NCBI GenBank assembly: GCA_964368815.1
Contig: CAYJDA010000005.1
Location: 1-64,000 of the forward strand
Length of the DNA: 64,000 bases
Source of the DNA: CAYJBH01 sp964368815
GTDB lineage: Bacteria > Bacillota > Clostridia > Oscillospirales > Ruminococcaceae
Direction of reading: 5' to 3'
Part shown: positions 53,047 through 62,224 of the stretch, piece by piece
How the letters are laid out: the number at the start of each line of letters is the position of its first letter
How positions within the stretch are numbered: position 1 is the stretch's first letter
Position numbers and translations under genes: made by a program
Notes under the pieces: generated by a model
What the model saw: only the letters and a program-made list of their open reading frames with translations
Databases searched by the model: none
Told to the model about the DNA's origin: nothing

Positions 53047-55149
53047 ATGTCATTAAAAGATAGACTGATTAAGCGACTAAAAGAAGTCCCTTCGAGTAAA
53101 CAAGAGTTAAGGGTTTATTTTGGGTATGATAAAAGAATAGACAAGCTTCTGTCTCGCATGATATCCAAAGGTAAAATTGCAAAAAAAAACGGCAGATACC
53201 AATATATAAAAACTGATAAATCAAAAAAGAACAAAAAAAATATCACCACCATCGAGGCTGTTGTTGTAAAACATACCGGAACGTTTGCTTTTGCAACACC
53301 TTCTAATGGCGGTGATGACTATTTTATACCGGGACGTGAATTGGGCAATGTGCTTGTTGGCGACAAAGTTTTGCTTCTTCCCGATCGCAAAGATGGCCGA
53401 GTGTTTGCTCGTGTTCTTTCAATAATTGAAGAGAATAACCTTGTTACCGGGAAGGTTGTTGAATGTGATAACAGATTAGCTCTACAGCTTGATGGCTATA
53501 ACGAGTCGATGGTTGTTCCAATAAAAAAAACAAGCGCTTTGCAGCCTTGCTTGGGAGAAAGTGTTGCTGCTGAAATAACCTCACGCAAGGAGTCTTCATT
53601 TTGCTGTGTAGTAAAAAAGCGATTTGGTGATTCTTCTTATGCCCATTCGGCTGCTAAATCGATTATATATAACAATGGAATACGTACCCATTTTAACACA
53701 AATGCTAAGGCAGAGACTAACGATATAGTATCAGCTTTTGATACATCAACAATTACTAAGGATAGAATCGACCTTCGTGATGCCTTGATATTTACAATAG
53801 ACAGCGCTGACACTAAAGACATCGATGACGCTGTATCGCTACAAAAAACTGACAATGGATATCTTTTAGGGGTGCATATTGCCGATGTTAGCCATTACGT
53901 TACCCCTAATACTTCGTTAGACAATGTGGCATATGAACGGCAGTTTTCATTTTATTTCCCCACTGGGGTAATACCTATGTTACCTCCGGAACTATCCAAC
54001 GGACTATGTTCTTTATCACCTAGGGAAGATCGTCTCTGTTTTTCATGTATCATGGAGCTTTCTAACTCCGGCGAACTAATTGCAAGTAGCTTTGTTAAAA
54101 CTGTAATCTGTTCACGAGTACAGGGTGTATACAGTGAAGTGAATGCCATCCTCAACGGGATCGCTAATGACTCAATCAAGGCTAAATATCGAGGCTGTAT
54201 TCCGACACTCAAGAGCATGCAAAAACTTGCCATGATTCTTAATAAAAATCGTGTTCGGGAGGGCTCAATTGATTTTAACCTTAAGGAAACCGGGTATAAA
54301 ATCAAAAAGGACAAAGTTTGTTCTATATATTTTAAAGAACGTGGAAAATCCGAAAAAATTATAGAAGAGTTTATGCTTATGGCTAACCGCTCCACTGCAG
54401 CGGTTTCTAAAGAGATAGGACTTCCAATTATCTATCGAGGCCACGCCGCTCCAAACATTGAACGTTTAAGTGATGTAATTAAAACATTATCGACTATTAG
54501 CAATGAGAATATCAACTTTAGTGTTACAGAGGTAAAAAGCAAGGATATCGCTACACTGATAGACAAATATAATGATACACAGTATGAGCATTATGCCAAT
54601 AACGCTGTTTTACGTTGTATGGCAAAGGCTGAGTATTCTAATAAGTCCGGAATGCATTTCGGACTGGCTACCGATGACTATTGCCACTTTACTTCACCAA
54701 TACGAAGATATTCAGATTTATTTACACATCGCATTCTAACCGATTATATTAATAAGAGACCTCAAAAAAATATAATTGCAGAGTATGGAGAGATTGCTAA
54801 AAATGTAGCTATAAAGGCTAATTTGCAGGAAGAACTTTTTGTTCGAACCGAAAGGTTGATTGAAGATTGCTTTAAAGCCGAGGCTATGGCGGACCATATA
54901 GGCGAAATTTTCACTGGAATTATTAACGGTATTACGGAAAACTCTGTATTTGTTCTTCTTGATAATTCTGCAGAGGGCAGAATAGCCATATCTGACCTAT
55001 CAAATCGTTACTTGCTGATAGACGAAAATTACCGACTATACAGTAACGATGGTAGTATAGAATATAGAATAGGTGACGCGATTTCTGTAAAAATAGTTGC
55101 TGTTCGGGTAGACTTAGGAAAAATAGATCTTTTACCCGAAGTGCAATAA
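53047..55149 (+). CDS. rnr: Ribonuclease R
   Basis: The 700-residue exoribonuclease has an N-terminal winged helix (about 1-60), cold-shock domains and the RNB catalytic domain with TIDSADTKDIDDAVSL (four catalytic Asp). HFTSPIRRYSDLFTHR and a C-terminal S1 domain (about 620-700) follow. It degrades structured RNA and takes part in trans-translation quality control. smpB and tmRNA often follow but are not found here. Confidence 0.95.
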   Translation: MSLKDRLIKRLKEVPSSKQELRVYFGYDKRIDKLLSRMISKGKIAKKNGRYQYIKTDKSKKNKKNITTIEAVVVKHTGTFAFATPSNGGDDYFIPGRELGNVLVGDKVLLLPDRKDGRVFARVLSIIEENNLVTGKVVECDNRLALQLDGYNESMVVPIKKTSALQPCLGESVAAEITSRKESSFCCVVKKRFGDSSYAHSAAKSIIYNNGIRTHFNTNAKAETNDIVSAFDTSTITKDRIDLRDALIFTIDSADTKDIDDAVSLQKTDNGYLLGVHIADVSHYVTPNTSLDNVAYERQFSFYFPTGVIPMLPPELSNGLCSLSPREDRLCFSCIMELSNSGELIASSFVKTVICSRVQGVYSEVNAILNGIANDSIKAKYRGCIPTLKSMQKLAMILNKNRVREGSIDFNLKETGYKIKKDKVCSIYFKERGKSEKIIEEFMLMANRSTAAVSKEIGLPIIYRGHAAPNIERLSDVIKTLSTISNENINFSVTEVKSKDIATLIDKYNDTQYEHYANNAVLRCMAKAEYSNKSGMHFGLATDDYCHFTSPIRRYSDLFTHRILTDYINKRPQKNIIAEYGEIAKNVAIKANLQEELFVRTERLIEDCFKAEAMADHIGEIFTGIINGITENSVFVLLDNSAEGRIAISDLSNRYLLIDENYRLYSNDGSIEYRIGDAISVKIVAVRVDLGKIDLLPEVQ

Positions 55150-55171
55150 AATATTAATAGCAATTTAGGTT

Positions 55172-55198
55172 ATATTTTCGCCTATAGCAGCATATCAT
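55172..55198 (+). promoter_or_regulatory. Possible sigma-E-type promoter of bofA
   Basis: ATATTT at 55172-55177 and CATATCAT at 55191-55198 are 13 nt apart. This resembles the mother-cell sigma-E consensus (-35 like kmATATTT, -10 CATACAmT; six of eight -10 positions match). The match is short and AT-rich. Confidence 0.4.
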
Positions 55199-55223
55199 TA
55201 TAAAAAATGCGGAAGGTGAATAT

Positions 55224-55484
55224 ATGACACAGATTATCTTTTATGCAATTCTTGCAATCAGCACAACCCTCGTCGTTGCCGTACTTACTAAGGGTCAGCA
55301 TACCCTCAGAAAAACTGTTTTAAGTGCCGGATGCGGAATATGTTCACTTGGAACAATAAACCTTCTTTCATCGATTACAGGAATCGCAATAACAGTTAAC
55401 TATACTACCTGTTTTATAGCAGCGGTCTTGTCAATTCCCGGGGTAGCGCTAATGTTTGTCTTGGAGCTGTTATTTGCTTCATAA
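55224..55484 (+). CDS. bofA: BofA-like inhibitor of pro-sigma-K processing
   Basis: The 86-residue protein has two or three membrane segments and a C-terminal half INLLSSITGIAITVNYTT..LSIPGVALMFVLELLF. This matches the BofA signature (INxxSxxxGIxIxxNxxT, then IPGV). In Bacillus BofA restrains the protease SpoIVFB in the forespore outer membrane. AAGG precedes the ATG. It supports a sporulating lineage. Confidence 0.83.
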   Translation: MTQIIFYAILAISTTLVVAVLTKGQHTLRKTVLSAGCGICSLGTINLLSSITGIAITVNYTTCFIAAVLSIPGVALMFVLELLFAS

Positions 55485-55519
55485 AAAAATATTCACCATG
55501 CAATGCTAAAAGGAAAGGA

Positions 55520-55975
55520 ATGAAATTTGCTATGATACTTAAGAAAAAAGATGAAAAACCTAAAAGTTTAGAAATCGAAACACATATCGGTTCCGGTGTA
55601 TGGTTTGAAGGAGAAATTAATTCGGCCGAGGCTATCCGACTCGACGGATTTTTTAAGGGAAATGTAACCGTTTCGGATGTGTTAGTTGTTGGCGAAACAG
55701 GCAAAATTCTCGGTCATGTAAAAGCAAAAAATTTGCTTTGTGCAGGCAAAATACAAGGAAATGTTGACATAGATGAGGTTGCTGAATTTGTAAGCGGTGG
55801 TGCTCTCGTGGGGGATATTGACACCGGGTCTTTAGTTATGCCTCACAATGTTTATTTCAAAGGTAGCTGCAACATGAAAAATGAAATATCAGGTTTTGAG
55901 GAGCAATCACCCATAATTGCTGACGACATAGAAGAGCCTCAAGCCGAAGAATCTATCTTGGTTGAAGACATCTGA
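55520..55975 (+). CDS. Bactofilin
   Basis: The 151-residue protein has a central DUF583 beta-helix (about residues 22-120), with repeating short strands such as GEINSAEAIRLDGFFKGNVTVSDVLVVGETG. Disordered ends flank it; the C-terminus is acidic. Bactofilins polymerise without nucleotide and shape the cell or organise envelope enzymes. AGG lies 6 nt before the first ATG. It ends 54 nt from the convergent ppk1 gene with no clear hairpin between. Confidence 0.88.
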   Translation: MKFAMILKKKDEKPKSLEIETHIGSGVWFEGEINSAEAIRLDGFFKGNVTVSDVLVVGETGKILGHVKAKNLLCAGKIQGNVDIDEVAEFVSGGALVGDIDTGSLVMPHNVYFKGSCNMKNEISGFEEQSPIIADDIEEPQAEESILVEDI

Positions 55976-56029
55976 TAAAAAAGTTCACATTATATTTGCA
56001 TTATTAATACACAACATATTTCCCGATTT

Positions 56030-58198
56030 TTATTTCTTAGAAAACAGGAACTGCAACATTTTTTTAACCCATGAGGTTTGTTGCGGTGCCTGTTTTTGCA
56101 TATTGTATCCGTTGTCATATTTATTTAGTAACTCATGCAGTTTTGTGTGAGAGTCAAAAAGTTCCTCTCCTTCCCCTACAGTTATTCGTGTATAAGAACC
56201 GTCCGGTTGCAAAATCCAACAGTTACAGTTATCCATTAGCTGGTAATCTAATATTTTTAATAAAAGAGTTTTACTCCGCTCATCGATAACCTGAACGCCC
56301 GCTTCAATCCGTCGCTCGGTATTACGTGTCAAAAGATCTCCCGAAGCAATATAGCACCTTGCTGTTTCACCTACTCCAAAACTATAAATTCGTGAGTGTT
56401 CAAGATATCTTCCAACTATACTCCTAACCGTAATGTTTTCACTGAGATTGGGAATACCTGCTCTTAAACAACATATCCCACGAACAATTAACTCAATTTT
56501 TACGCCACAGTTAGAAGCGGCATATAGCTTATCAATAACATCTCTATCACTTAGAGAGTTAAACTTTAATGTTATGGCAGACGGTAGGTTGTTTTTATGA
56601 TTTTCTATCTCAAAATCGATTTGGCGGATTATCTCTGTTTTAAAATAGTTTGGCGCAATAAGCATTTTTCTCGGTATGGTATTGGTTCTGCCAAGCGATA
56701 GATCGTGAAATAGCGTTGCGATTTCTGTTCCAACATCTTCATCACGGGTAATATAACTAATATCGGTATATAGTTCTGCGGTTGTCTCGTTGAAATTACC
56801 GGTGCCTATTGCAGAAATATAATAATGTTTATCATCCTTAACGCTGGTAATTAAACATAACTTAGAGTGAACCTTATAGTTTTCAAAACCATAAAAAATA
56901 GTGCAGCCCGCGTCTTCAAGCTTGTTAGATAAATCAATGTTGTTCTGCTCGTCAAACCTTGCACGTAGCTCTACTACCGCTACTACTTCTTTACCCTGTT
57001 CTGCTGCTATTGTTAGGGCATCAATTATCTTTGAATCATCAGCAAGACGATATAATGTCATCTTGATTGAAATAACATCAGGGGAAGTCGCCGCATCGTT
57101 CAACATAGCAATAAACGGCCTCATGGAATGAAATGGATAACAAGCGAGAACACTATTTTCCTTTGTCGCTTCAAACAAGCTATAGCCTTTTTCTGGGATT
57201 CTTGGTTTTTGGTAGGGATAAAAATGTTGTGTATTGCCCGACTTTTGTCGTAAAAGCTTTGAAAGATCATAAAAACCGTTCATCTGAAGTGGTAATTTTA
57301 AATTAAACACATGTAGAGGCGACAACTCTAACTTTTGTAATAGATAATTGACAATATCATCATGTGCATTGTGTGATAGTTCTAATCTAACCGCCGCTAA
57401 TTTTCTTCGCTTCTTTAATAATTCCGACATAACCAACCGGTAGTCTATATCATGCTCTAACATAGATTCTGCCATAGAAAGGTCGGCATTTCTTGTTACC
57501 CGAAACAGGCTTTTTTCTCTTACGCCCATCCCGCCAAACGCCAAATCAGCAAACAAAAGAATTAATTCCTCGGTAAAAGCATACCAGGTTTTTTCTTCTA
57601 TTTTTACCGAAACAATTTTTGGCAGTTGAGTGCTTATAGGGATTAGGCCCACCCTAAATTTCTCTGCACCCTTGGTTTTGATAATTGCTATTACATAGCT
57701 TTCTAAATTTCTAAGAAACGGAAACGGGTGACGTTTGTCAATAATTTGTGGAGACATTAAGGGTTCAATCTCGGATAAAAAATAGTTTCGCCAAAAGGAT
57801 AGTTGATTTAACGGCATATTTTCAAAATCAACATGATAAAGCTCGTTTGCTTCTAAATCTTGATAAAGTTGCTCTATGATACGATCCCTCACCTGTAACA
57901 AGCTGGAAACCTTTGGCATTATTAAGGTAAGTTGTTCATTTGGTGTTAGGCCTGTCTTGTTTTCTGTAGGCTGATTATCTAAAAGGGTTTGATCAAATAA
58001 CGAACCTATCCTAACCATGAAAAACTCGTCAAGATTGCTTGCAAAAATAGCTGAAAACTTAAGTTTTTCTCCAAGCGGAACATTGGACGAAGACGCCAGC
58101 TCTAACACTCTTTGGTTAAAACCCAACCAGCTAAGCTCACGATTAGTAAATTCAAGTTCACTTATTTTATTTACTATGTTGTTATACTGTAATTTCAT
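56030..58198 (-). CDS. ppk1: Polyphosphate kinase 1
   Basis: The 722-residue protein has the PPK1 N-domain (FTNRELSWLGFNQRVLELA), head domain and two phospholipase-D-like catalytic domains. The autophosphorylated His is in NYKVHSKLCLI, and VELRARFDEQNN is also present. It polymerises ATP gamma-phosphate into polyphosphate reversibly. I start at the ATG preceded by GGGG (9 nt); an upstream in-frame ATG would lie deep in the comEA-like gene. It is the last gene of the long minus-strand operon. Confidence 0.93.
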   Translation of the reverse strand: MKLQYNNIVNKISELEFTNRELSWLGFNQRVLELASSSNVPLGEKLKFSAIFASNLDEFFMVRIGSLFDQTLLDNQPTENKTGLTPNEQLTLIMPKVSSLLQVRDRIIEQLYQDLEANELYHVDFENMPLNQLSFWRNYFLSEIEPLMSPQIIDKRHPFPFLRNLESYVIAIIKTKGAEKFRVGLIPISTQLPKIVSVKIEEKTWYAFTEELILLFADLAFGGMGVREKSLFRVTRNADLSMAESMLEHDIDYRLVMSELLKKRRKLAAVRLELSHNAHDDIVNYLLQKLELSPLHVFNLKLPLQMNGFYDLSKLLRQKSGNTQHFYPYQKPRIPEKGYSLFEATKENSVLACYPFHSMRPFIAMLNDAATSPDVISIKMTLYRLADDSKIIDALTIAAEQGKEVVAVVELRARFDEQNNIDLSNKLEDAGCTIFYGFENYKVHSKLCLITSVKDDKHYYISAIGTGNFNETTAELYTDISYITRDEDVGTEIATLFHDLSLGRTNTIPRKMLIAPNYFKTEIIRQIDFEIENHKNNLPSAITLKFNSLSDRDVIDKLYAASNCGVKIELIVRGICCLRAGIPNLSENITVRSIVGRYLEHSRIYSFGVGETARCYIASGDLLTRNTERRIEAGVQVIDERSKTLLLKILDYQLMDNCNCWILQPDGSYTRITVGEGEELFDSHTKLHELLNKYDNGYNMQKQAPQQTSWVKKMLQFLFSKK

Positions 58199-58538
58199 CC
58201 TTAATATCCCCAAACATTCCTTCACCAATCCCATTTACCAGCATTATGTCTTCGATAGAATCAAAACTTCCGTTTTTATTTCTGTATTCGACTATTGCGG
58301 TTGCCTTTGCGGGCCCTATCCCCTTTAGCACCGTTAGTTCTGCCTCTGTTGCATAATTAATAGAAACAAGACCGCCCGAGTTGTACAGCATTACAGCACT
58401 ATGTTCCTCTAACGGTTTTGCTAAAATTCCAATTGGAGAGGTTAAAAGTAGATAGAAAATTAATGTAAATACACCCATTAAAGTTACTATCCAAAAATAA
58501 CCGCCAATTTTATTATGTGTAGTCTCTGATGACATCAT
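58182..58538 (-). CDS. comEA: Short ComEA-like helix-hairpin-helix protein
   Basis: The 118-residue protein has one membrane segment (about residues 14-34) and a C-terminal tandem helix-hairpin-helix domain (VSINYATEAELTVLKGIGPAKATAIVEYRNKNG..VNGIGEGMFGDI). This is the ComEA DNA-receptor fold, but it lacks the SLBB/linker region of full ComEA. It would bind DNA outside the membrane for ComEC. The start is uncertain by a few codons. It overlaps the HAD gene by about 26 nt and ppk1 by 17 nt. Confidence 0.78.
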   Translation of the reverse strand: MMSSETTHNKIGGYFWIVTLMGVFTLIFYLLLTSPIGILAKPLEEHSAVMLYNSGGLVSINYATEAELTVLKGIGPAKATAIVEYRNKNGSFDSIEDIMLVNGIGEGMFGDIKDEITV

Positions 58539-59334
58539 ACAGATACTCTGCAACCCCACCCTCTAAACTTGACATTACTACACGGTCTGCATATTGTTTA
58601 ATTTCTGCCGGTGCATCTGAAGGAACAACTGCATACCCTGCACACATCAAAGCCGGAATATCGTTATAATAATCCCCTATCATAACTGTATCCTCAATCT
58701 TTTTATCCAGTATCTTTGTTAACTCTTCTAGCGCAGTTCCCTTAGTTACCCCTTCAGGTACAATTTCTATATTAACACTACTTGACTGAACTATATTTAT
58801 ACCTAGATATTCCCGAGATTTTATGTACTCCACAAGTCCTTTTGCCGTATCTGTGTCCGGGCAGACCAATAAAGATTTGTACCATCGATGTTTTATAGTG
58901 GATTCATCAGCGATAATAAACCCATATCCCTCATTATCAAAATGTTCATATATAGATTTTGTTGGATGTGTCACATAGGCACGATGATTTTCAGACATTA
59001 TTAGCGCTCCTACTGCCGGAAAGATTTTTCTTATATCTCCCAATGCACGGATAACCTCTGTTTTTGGTAAAAATCTTTCATAAATAGAGCGCTCATTCGC
59101 GTAATCATATATAGCTGAGCCGTTATAAACAATAACCGGATATTTTAATCCAAGTTCATTAACAAAACGACGGGTTGAATCTACGTTTCTGCCGGTGGCA
59201 ATGGTAAAACATCCACCTAACATATTAAATAATTTAACAACATCTCCGCTGCAACCGGTTAAACCTCCTCCGGTTGTTATTAATGTTCCATCAAGATCAG
59301 AAACCACCAATAAATCCTTTATCCTCTTTTTCAT
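58513..59334 (-). CDS. HAD superfamily phosphatase, Cof/YidA type
   Basis: The 273-residue protein has motif I DLDGTLI, a Cof-type cap domain, and motif IV IGDYYNDIPAL near the C-terminus. Such enzymes dephosphorylate sugar phosphates or flavin precursors. The substrate cannot be assigned. ATGA overlap with the RluD-like gene. Confidence 0.88.
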   Translation of the reverse strand: MKKRIKDLLVVSDLDGTLITTGGGLTGCSGDVVKLFNMLGGCFTIATGRNVDSTRRFVNELGLKYPVIVYNGSAIYDYANERSIYERFLPKTEVIRALGDIRKIFPAVGALIMSENHRAYVTHPTKSIYEHFDNEGYGFIIADESTIKHRWYKSLLVCPDTDTAKGLVEYIKSREYLGINIVQSSSVNIEIVPEGVTKGTALEELTKILDKKIEDTVMIGDYYNDIPALMCAGYAVVPSDAPAEIKQYADRVVMSSLEGGVAEYLYDVIRDYT

Positions 59335-60239
59335 GAATCAATTTTCCTTATAAAATCAGTAAAGTAATCTGGTAAATTAGTATCAAAGCTCATAAGATCA
59401 TTACTTCTTGGGTGAATAAATTCTATGCTCTTTGCATGTAAACATTGACCGTTAAGCTTTGGGTTTAACTTTTCTCCATATACACTATCTCCTGCCACTG
59501 GGTGCCCAATACTTCGCATATGCACTCTAATTTGATGAGTTCTACCGGTCTTAAGTCTAAGCTTAAGATAGCTGTATCCAGAATAGCGCTTTATTACTTC
59601 GTAAAATGTAGTAGCTTCTTTTCCGGATAAATTTACTGCCATTCGCAAACGATTTTTATTATCCCTTGCTATCGGTGCAGATATTTCTCCCTCATCATGC
59701 TTTACAATACCTTTTACTATAGCATGATAGCAGCGATCTATTGTGTGGTTTGAAAGTTGCTCAGACAGTGAAACATGGGTGAAGTCATTTTTAGCTACCA
59801 CCAATAATCCACTTGTATCTTTGTCTATGCGATGAACAATACCGGGGCGTTGGACTCCTCCAATTCCGGAAAGACTATCACCGCAGTGATACAACAAAGC
59901 ATTAACTAATGTGCCATCAGAGTTACCTGCCCCCGGATGAACAACAAGACCCTTATGTTTATTAACAACAATTAAATCATCATCCTCAAAAACAATGTTG
60001 ATAGGAATTTGTTGTGGGATTGCTTTTGCCTCAACAGGAGTAGGAAGCGTTATCTCTATAAGATCACCCATAGCTAAAAGATAATTTTTTTTCACTTTTT
60101 TGCCGGACGCAAGAACATCCCCCTGCTCAATCAACCTTGCGGCAGCTGAACGGGAGATGTCTTCACATAATTCGGAAACTAGGACATCTATTCGCTGTCC
60201 TACCCCCGTTTCAGTAACCTTGTGTTCAACTCTGTTCAA
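59331..60239 (-). CDS. rluD: RluA/RluD family pseudouridine synthase
   Basis: The 302-residue protein has an N-terminal S4 domain (about 12-75) and the catalytic HRIDKDTSG motif, followed by LKTGRTHQIRVHM. The lspA-rluD order is common in Firmicutes (the YlyB position). It modifies uridines in rRNA, most likely 23S. It overlaps lspA by 14 nt. Confidence 0.92.
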   Translation of the reverse strand: MNRVEHKVTETGVGQRIDVLVSELCEDISRSAAARLIEQGDVLASGKKVKKNYLLAMGDLIEITLPTPVEAKAIPQQIPINIVFEDDDLIVVNKHKGLVVHPGAGNSDGTLVNALLYHCGDSLSGIGGVQRPGIVHRIDKDTSGLLVVAKNDFTHVSLSEQLSNHTIDRCYHAIVKGIVKHDEGEISAPIARDNKNRLRMAVNLSGKEATTFYEVIKRYSGYSYLKLRLKTGRTHQIRVHMRSIGHPVAGDSVYGEKLNPKLNGQCLHAKSIEFIHPRSNDLMSFDTNLPDYFTDFIRKIDS

Positions 60240-60708
60240 CCTTCTCCTTTTTACTTTTAAGTTCAGTTAGTACCATATGGATTGCATATAGCACAACACC
60301 TATAGTAATATAACAGTCGGCAACGTTAAACACTGCAAAATTAACAAAGGTAAAGTTAAAAAAATCAACAACATGCCCATATAGAATTCTATCAATTAAA
60401 TTTCCCAAACCGCCTGAAATAATCATTAGAAAACATATATCGAAGAATCCTCCTCCGAGTTTACCTTTAAAAAGCAAAAAAATTAAAACAATTACTGTAA
60501 TCATAGGGAGGGCAACCACCATAAGCCAAGATCCCGAAAACATGCTAAAAGCAACGCCTTCGTTTAAAACATAAACCAGTTCCAGTCCGGGTAAAAAAGA
60601 TGTTCTCCCTACCGGTTGTAGATATATTGTGGCCAACTGTTTTGTAATAAAATCGATAGCTATTAATATGGCTATTATAATGGGATATAGAAAATATTTT
60701 TTCTTCAT
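60226..60708 (-). CDS. lspA: Lipoprotein signal peptidase (signal peptidase II)
   Basis: The 160-residue membrane protein has four helices. The two catalytic aspartates are in GGLGNLIDRI and FAVFNVADCYI. It removes signal peptides from lipoproteins such as the two encoded at 49-50 kb. AAGAAA-type weak Shine-Dalgarno; spacing from divIVA is 29 nt. Confidence 0.95.
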   Translation of the reverse strand: MKKKYFLYPIIIAILIAIDFITKQLATIYLQPVGRTSFLPGLELVYVLNEGVAFSMFSGSWLMVVALPMITVIVLIFLLFKGKLGGGFFDICFLMIISGGLGNLIDRILYGHVVDFFNFTFVNFAVFNVADCYITIGVVLYAIHMVLTELKSKKEKVEQS

Positions 60709-60737
60709 GACTTTCCAAGTTTATTTATTTCACAATA

Positions 60738-61706
60738 TTAATCCAGCTCAAAATTGTCGTAGTGATCAAAAAGTGAAACTCTTCCTGTAGGAACAGATGC
60801 TTTATTTCGCTGCTCCTCTGCAATAACCTTCTGCGTCGTAGCAGCATTTGTTTCCTGCTGTTCCTCTTCGGTTAAAAGTGGTATTATCGGGCCAATCTCG
60901 CTGGTAGCAAATGCAGCATTTCTTTTTGCAACTGCAAGTTCTTTTTCTTCAGCGGTTAACTCCATTGTAGATTCTCTCGGTCGATATGACTGTTCGAATC
61001 CGTACGAGGGGGCCGACTGGCCATCATCTGTCATCATCGCGGCTACCGGATCAAGCGTATTAGGCTGTTGTTGCGGTATATTTTCCGGTTCCGGTTCCGG
61101 TTCCGGCTCCGGAGATAGCATTGGAGCTACAGGCGGAGTAAACATTTCTTCACGAGGCTCTGTGAGCGTGGGAGTAACTTCCTGCATATCTGCCTTTTGA
61201 CGCTCGTTAAAGTCTCTGTCTATCTTCTCAAAATAATTAACAGGAATATGCTCTTCCTTCTCGTCTACAGGAAGGTTACTTAATAACTCTATATGTTTTT
61301 TATAAGCATCTATAACGTTTGATCTAAAAATAGAAACCTCTTGCTGCATTCTTGTTAGACGAATGTGTTCTGCATGAACCTTCTCCATTGCAATATCAAA
61401 ATCACGGTCAGCTTTAACCTTTGCTTCCTTCAAGATATGCTCAGCCTTCTGGTTAGCTTCCCTTATAACGCTTTCGCCGAGACGTTGCGCATTAATAAGT
61501 GCTGCCTTTAATGCTTCCTCATCATTGCGGTAGCCCTCAATACTGTCGGCAAGTATGTACACCTTGTTTTCAAGCTCTTTGTTTTCCTCCATAAGCTTTT
61601 CAAGTTGCTGAGCAACCTGAACAATGAAGTCATCAACGTCCTCCGGACGATACCCTCTGACAATTCTATCAAAAGTTACAGATTTTATCTGTTCTAAGCT
61701 AAGCAT
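60738..61706 (-). CDS. divIVA: DivIVA domain protein
   Basis: The 322-residue protein has an N-terminal DivIVA lipid-binding domain (VTFDRIVRGYRPEDVDDFI) and a long coiled coil (about 30-170). A Pro/Glu/Gln-rich disordered part includes ten residues of PE repeat. It marks curved membrane at poles and septum and recruits division or envelope proteins. It lies next to sepF as in most Gram-positive division clusters. Confidence 0.93.
   Translation of the reverse strand: MLSLEQIKSVTFDRIVRGYRPEDVDDFIVQVAQQLEKLMEENKELENKVYILADSIEGYRNDEEALKAALINAQRLGESVIREANQKAEHILKEAKVKADRDFDIAMEKVHAEHIRLTRMQQEVSIFRSNVIDAYKKHIELLSNLPVDEKEEHIPVNYFEKIDRDFNERQKADMQEVTPTLTEPREEMFTPPVAPMLSPEPEPEPEPENIPQQQPNTLDPVAAMMTDDGQSAPSYGFEQSYRPRESTMELTAEEKELAVAKRNAAFATSEIGPIIPLLTEEEQQETNAATTQKVIAEEQRNKASVPTGRVSLFDHYDNFELD
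61083..61112 (-). repeat. Hexanucleotide repeat encoding Pro-Glu in divIVA
   Basis: Five tandem units of TTCCGG (last one CTCCGG) on the plus strand encode a PEPEPEPEPE linker. Repeat number could vary by slippage in frame. Confidence 0.85.
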
Positions 61707-61764
61707 CTAATGACCACTCCTTTCTGTTTATATCTAACGTCTATAACCTTGTTTATGATATAAA

Positions 61765-62208
61765 TCAATTAAAATATAAACCGTTATTTTCAAGTTCACC
61801 CAGAATATTGTTATCCATAAAGTCTACATTATATGGTGTAATAATAAATGTTGAGTTTGCAACTAACTGAATATTACCCTTGTTTGCATATGCAACACCG
61901 GTTAAAAAGTCGATAAGACGACGACTAACCTCCTTCGGAGCAGATTCAAGATTAAGTACAACCGTCCGCTTTGCATTAAGATGATCCGCAACAGCAGGTG
62001 CATCATCAAACTTCTCAGGTTTCGCTAACACAACCTGGAGCTGAGTAGTTGCATTAATATTAACGACCTTGCTTCGCTTTGCATTCTCGTATTGCTGTTT
62101 TTCTTCATCATAATTTTTAGGATGATTGGCAACAAACTCCATATCATCATTATACTCATCATCAATCGGTACACCCATCATATCCTTGAACTTATCAAAC
62201 AATCCCAT
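61765..62208 (-). CDS. sepF: Cell division protein SepF
   Basis: The 147-residue protein has an N-terminal membrane-binding helix (MGLFDKFKDMMG), an acidic linker and the SepF domain (about 65-145; RTVVLNLESAPKEVSRRLIDFLTGVAYA). It links FtsZ rings to the membrane. GGAG precedes the ATG. Its place between yggS and divIVA is typical. Confidence 0.95.
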   Translation of the reverse strand: MGLFDKFKDMMGVPIDDEYNDDMEFVANHPKNYDEEKQQYENAKRSKVVNINATTQLQVVLAKPEKFDDAPAVADHLNAKRTVVLNLESAPKEVSRRLIDFLTGVAYANKGNIQLVANSTFIITPYNVDFMDNNILGELENNGLYFN

Positions 62209-62224
62209 TATTATCTCCTGTTAT

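Noticed and set aside
55150..55223. Expected smpB or tmRNA gene after rnr.
   Set aside because: The gap is 74 nt and the next genes are bofA and a bactofilin; neither smpB nor a tmRNA-like sequence is present in the window.
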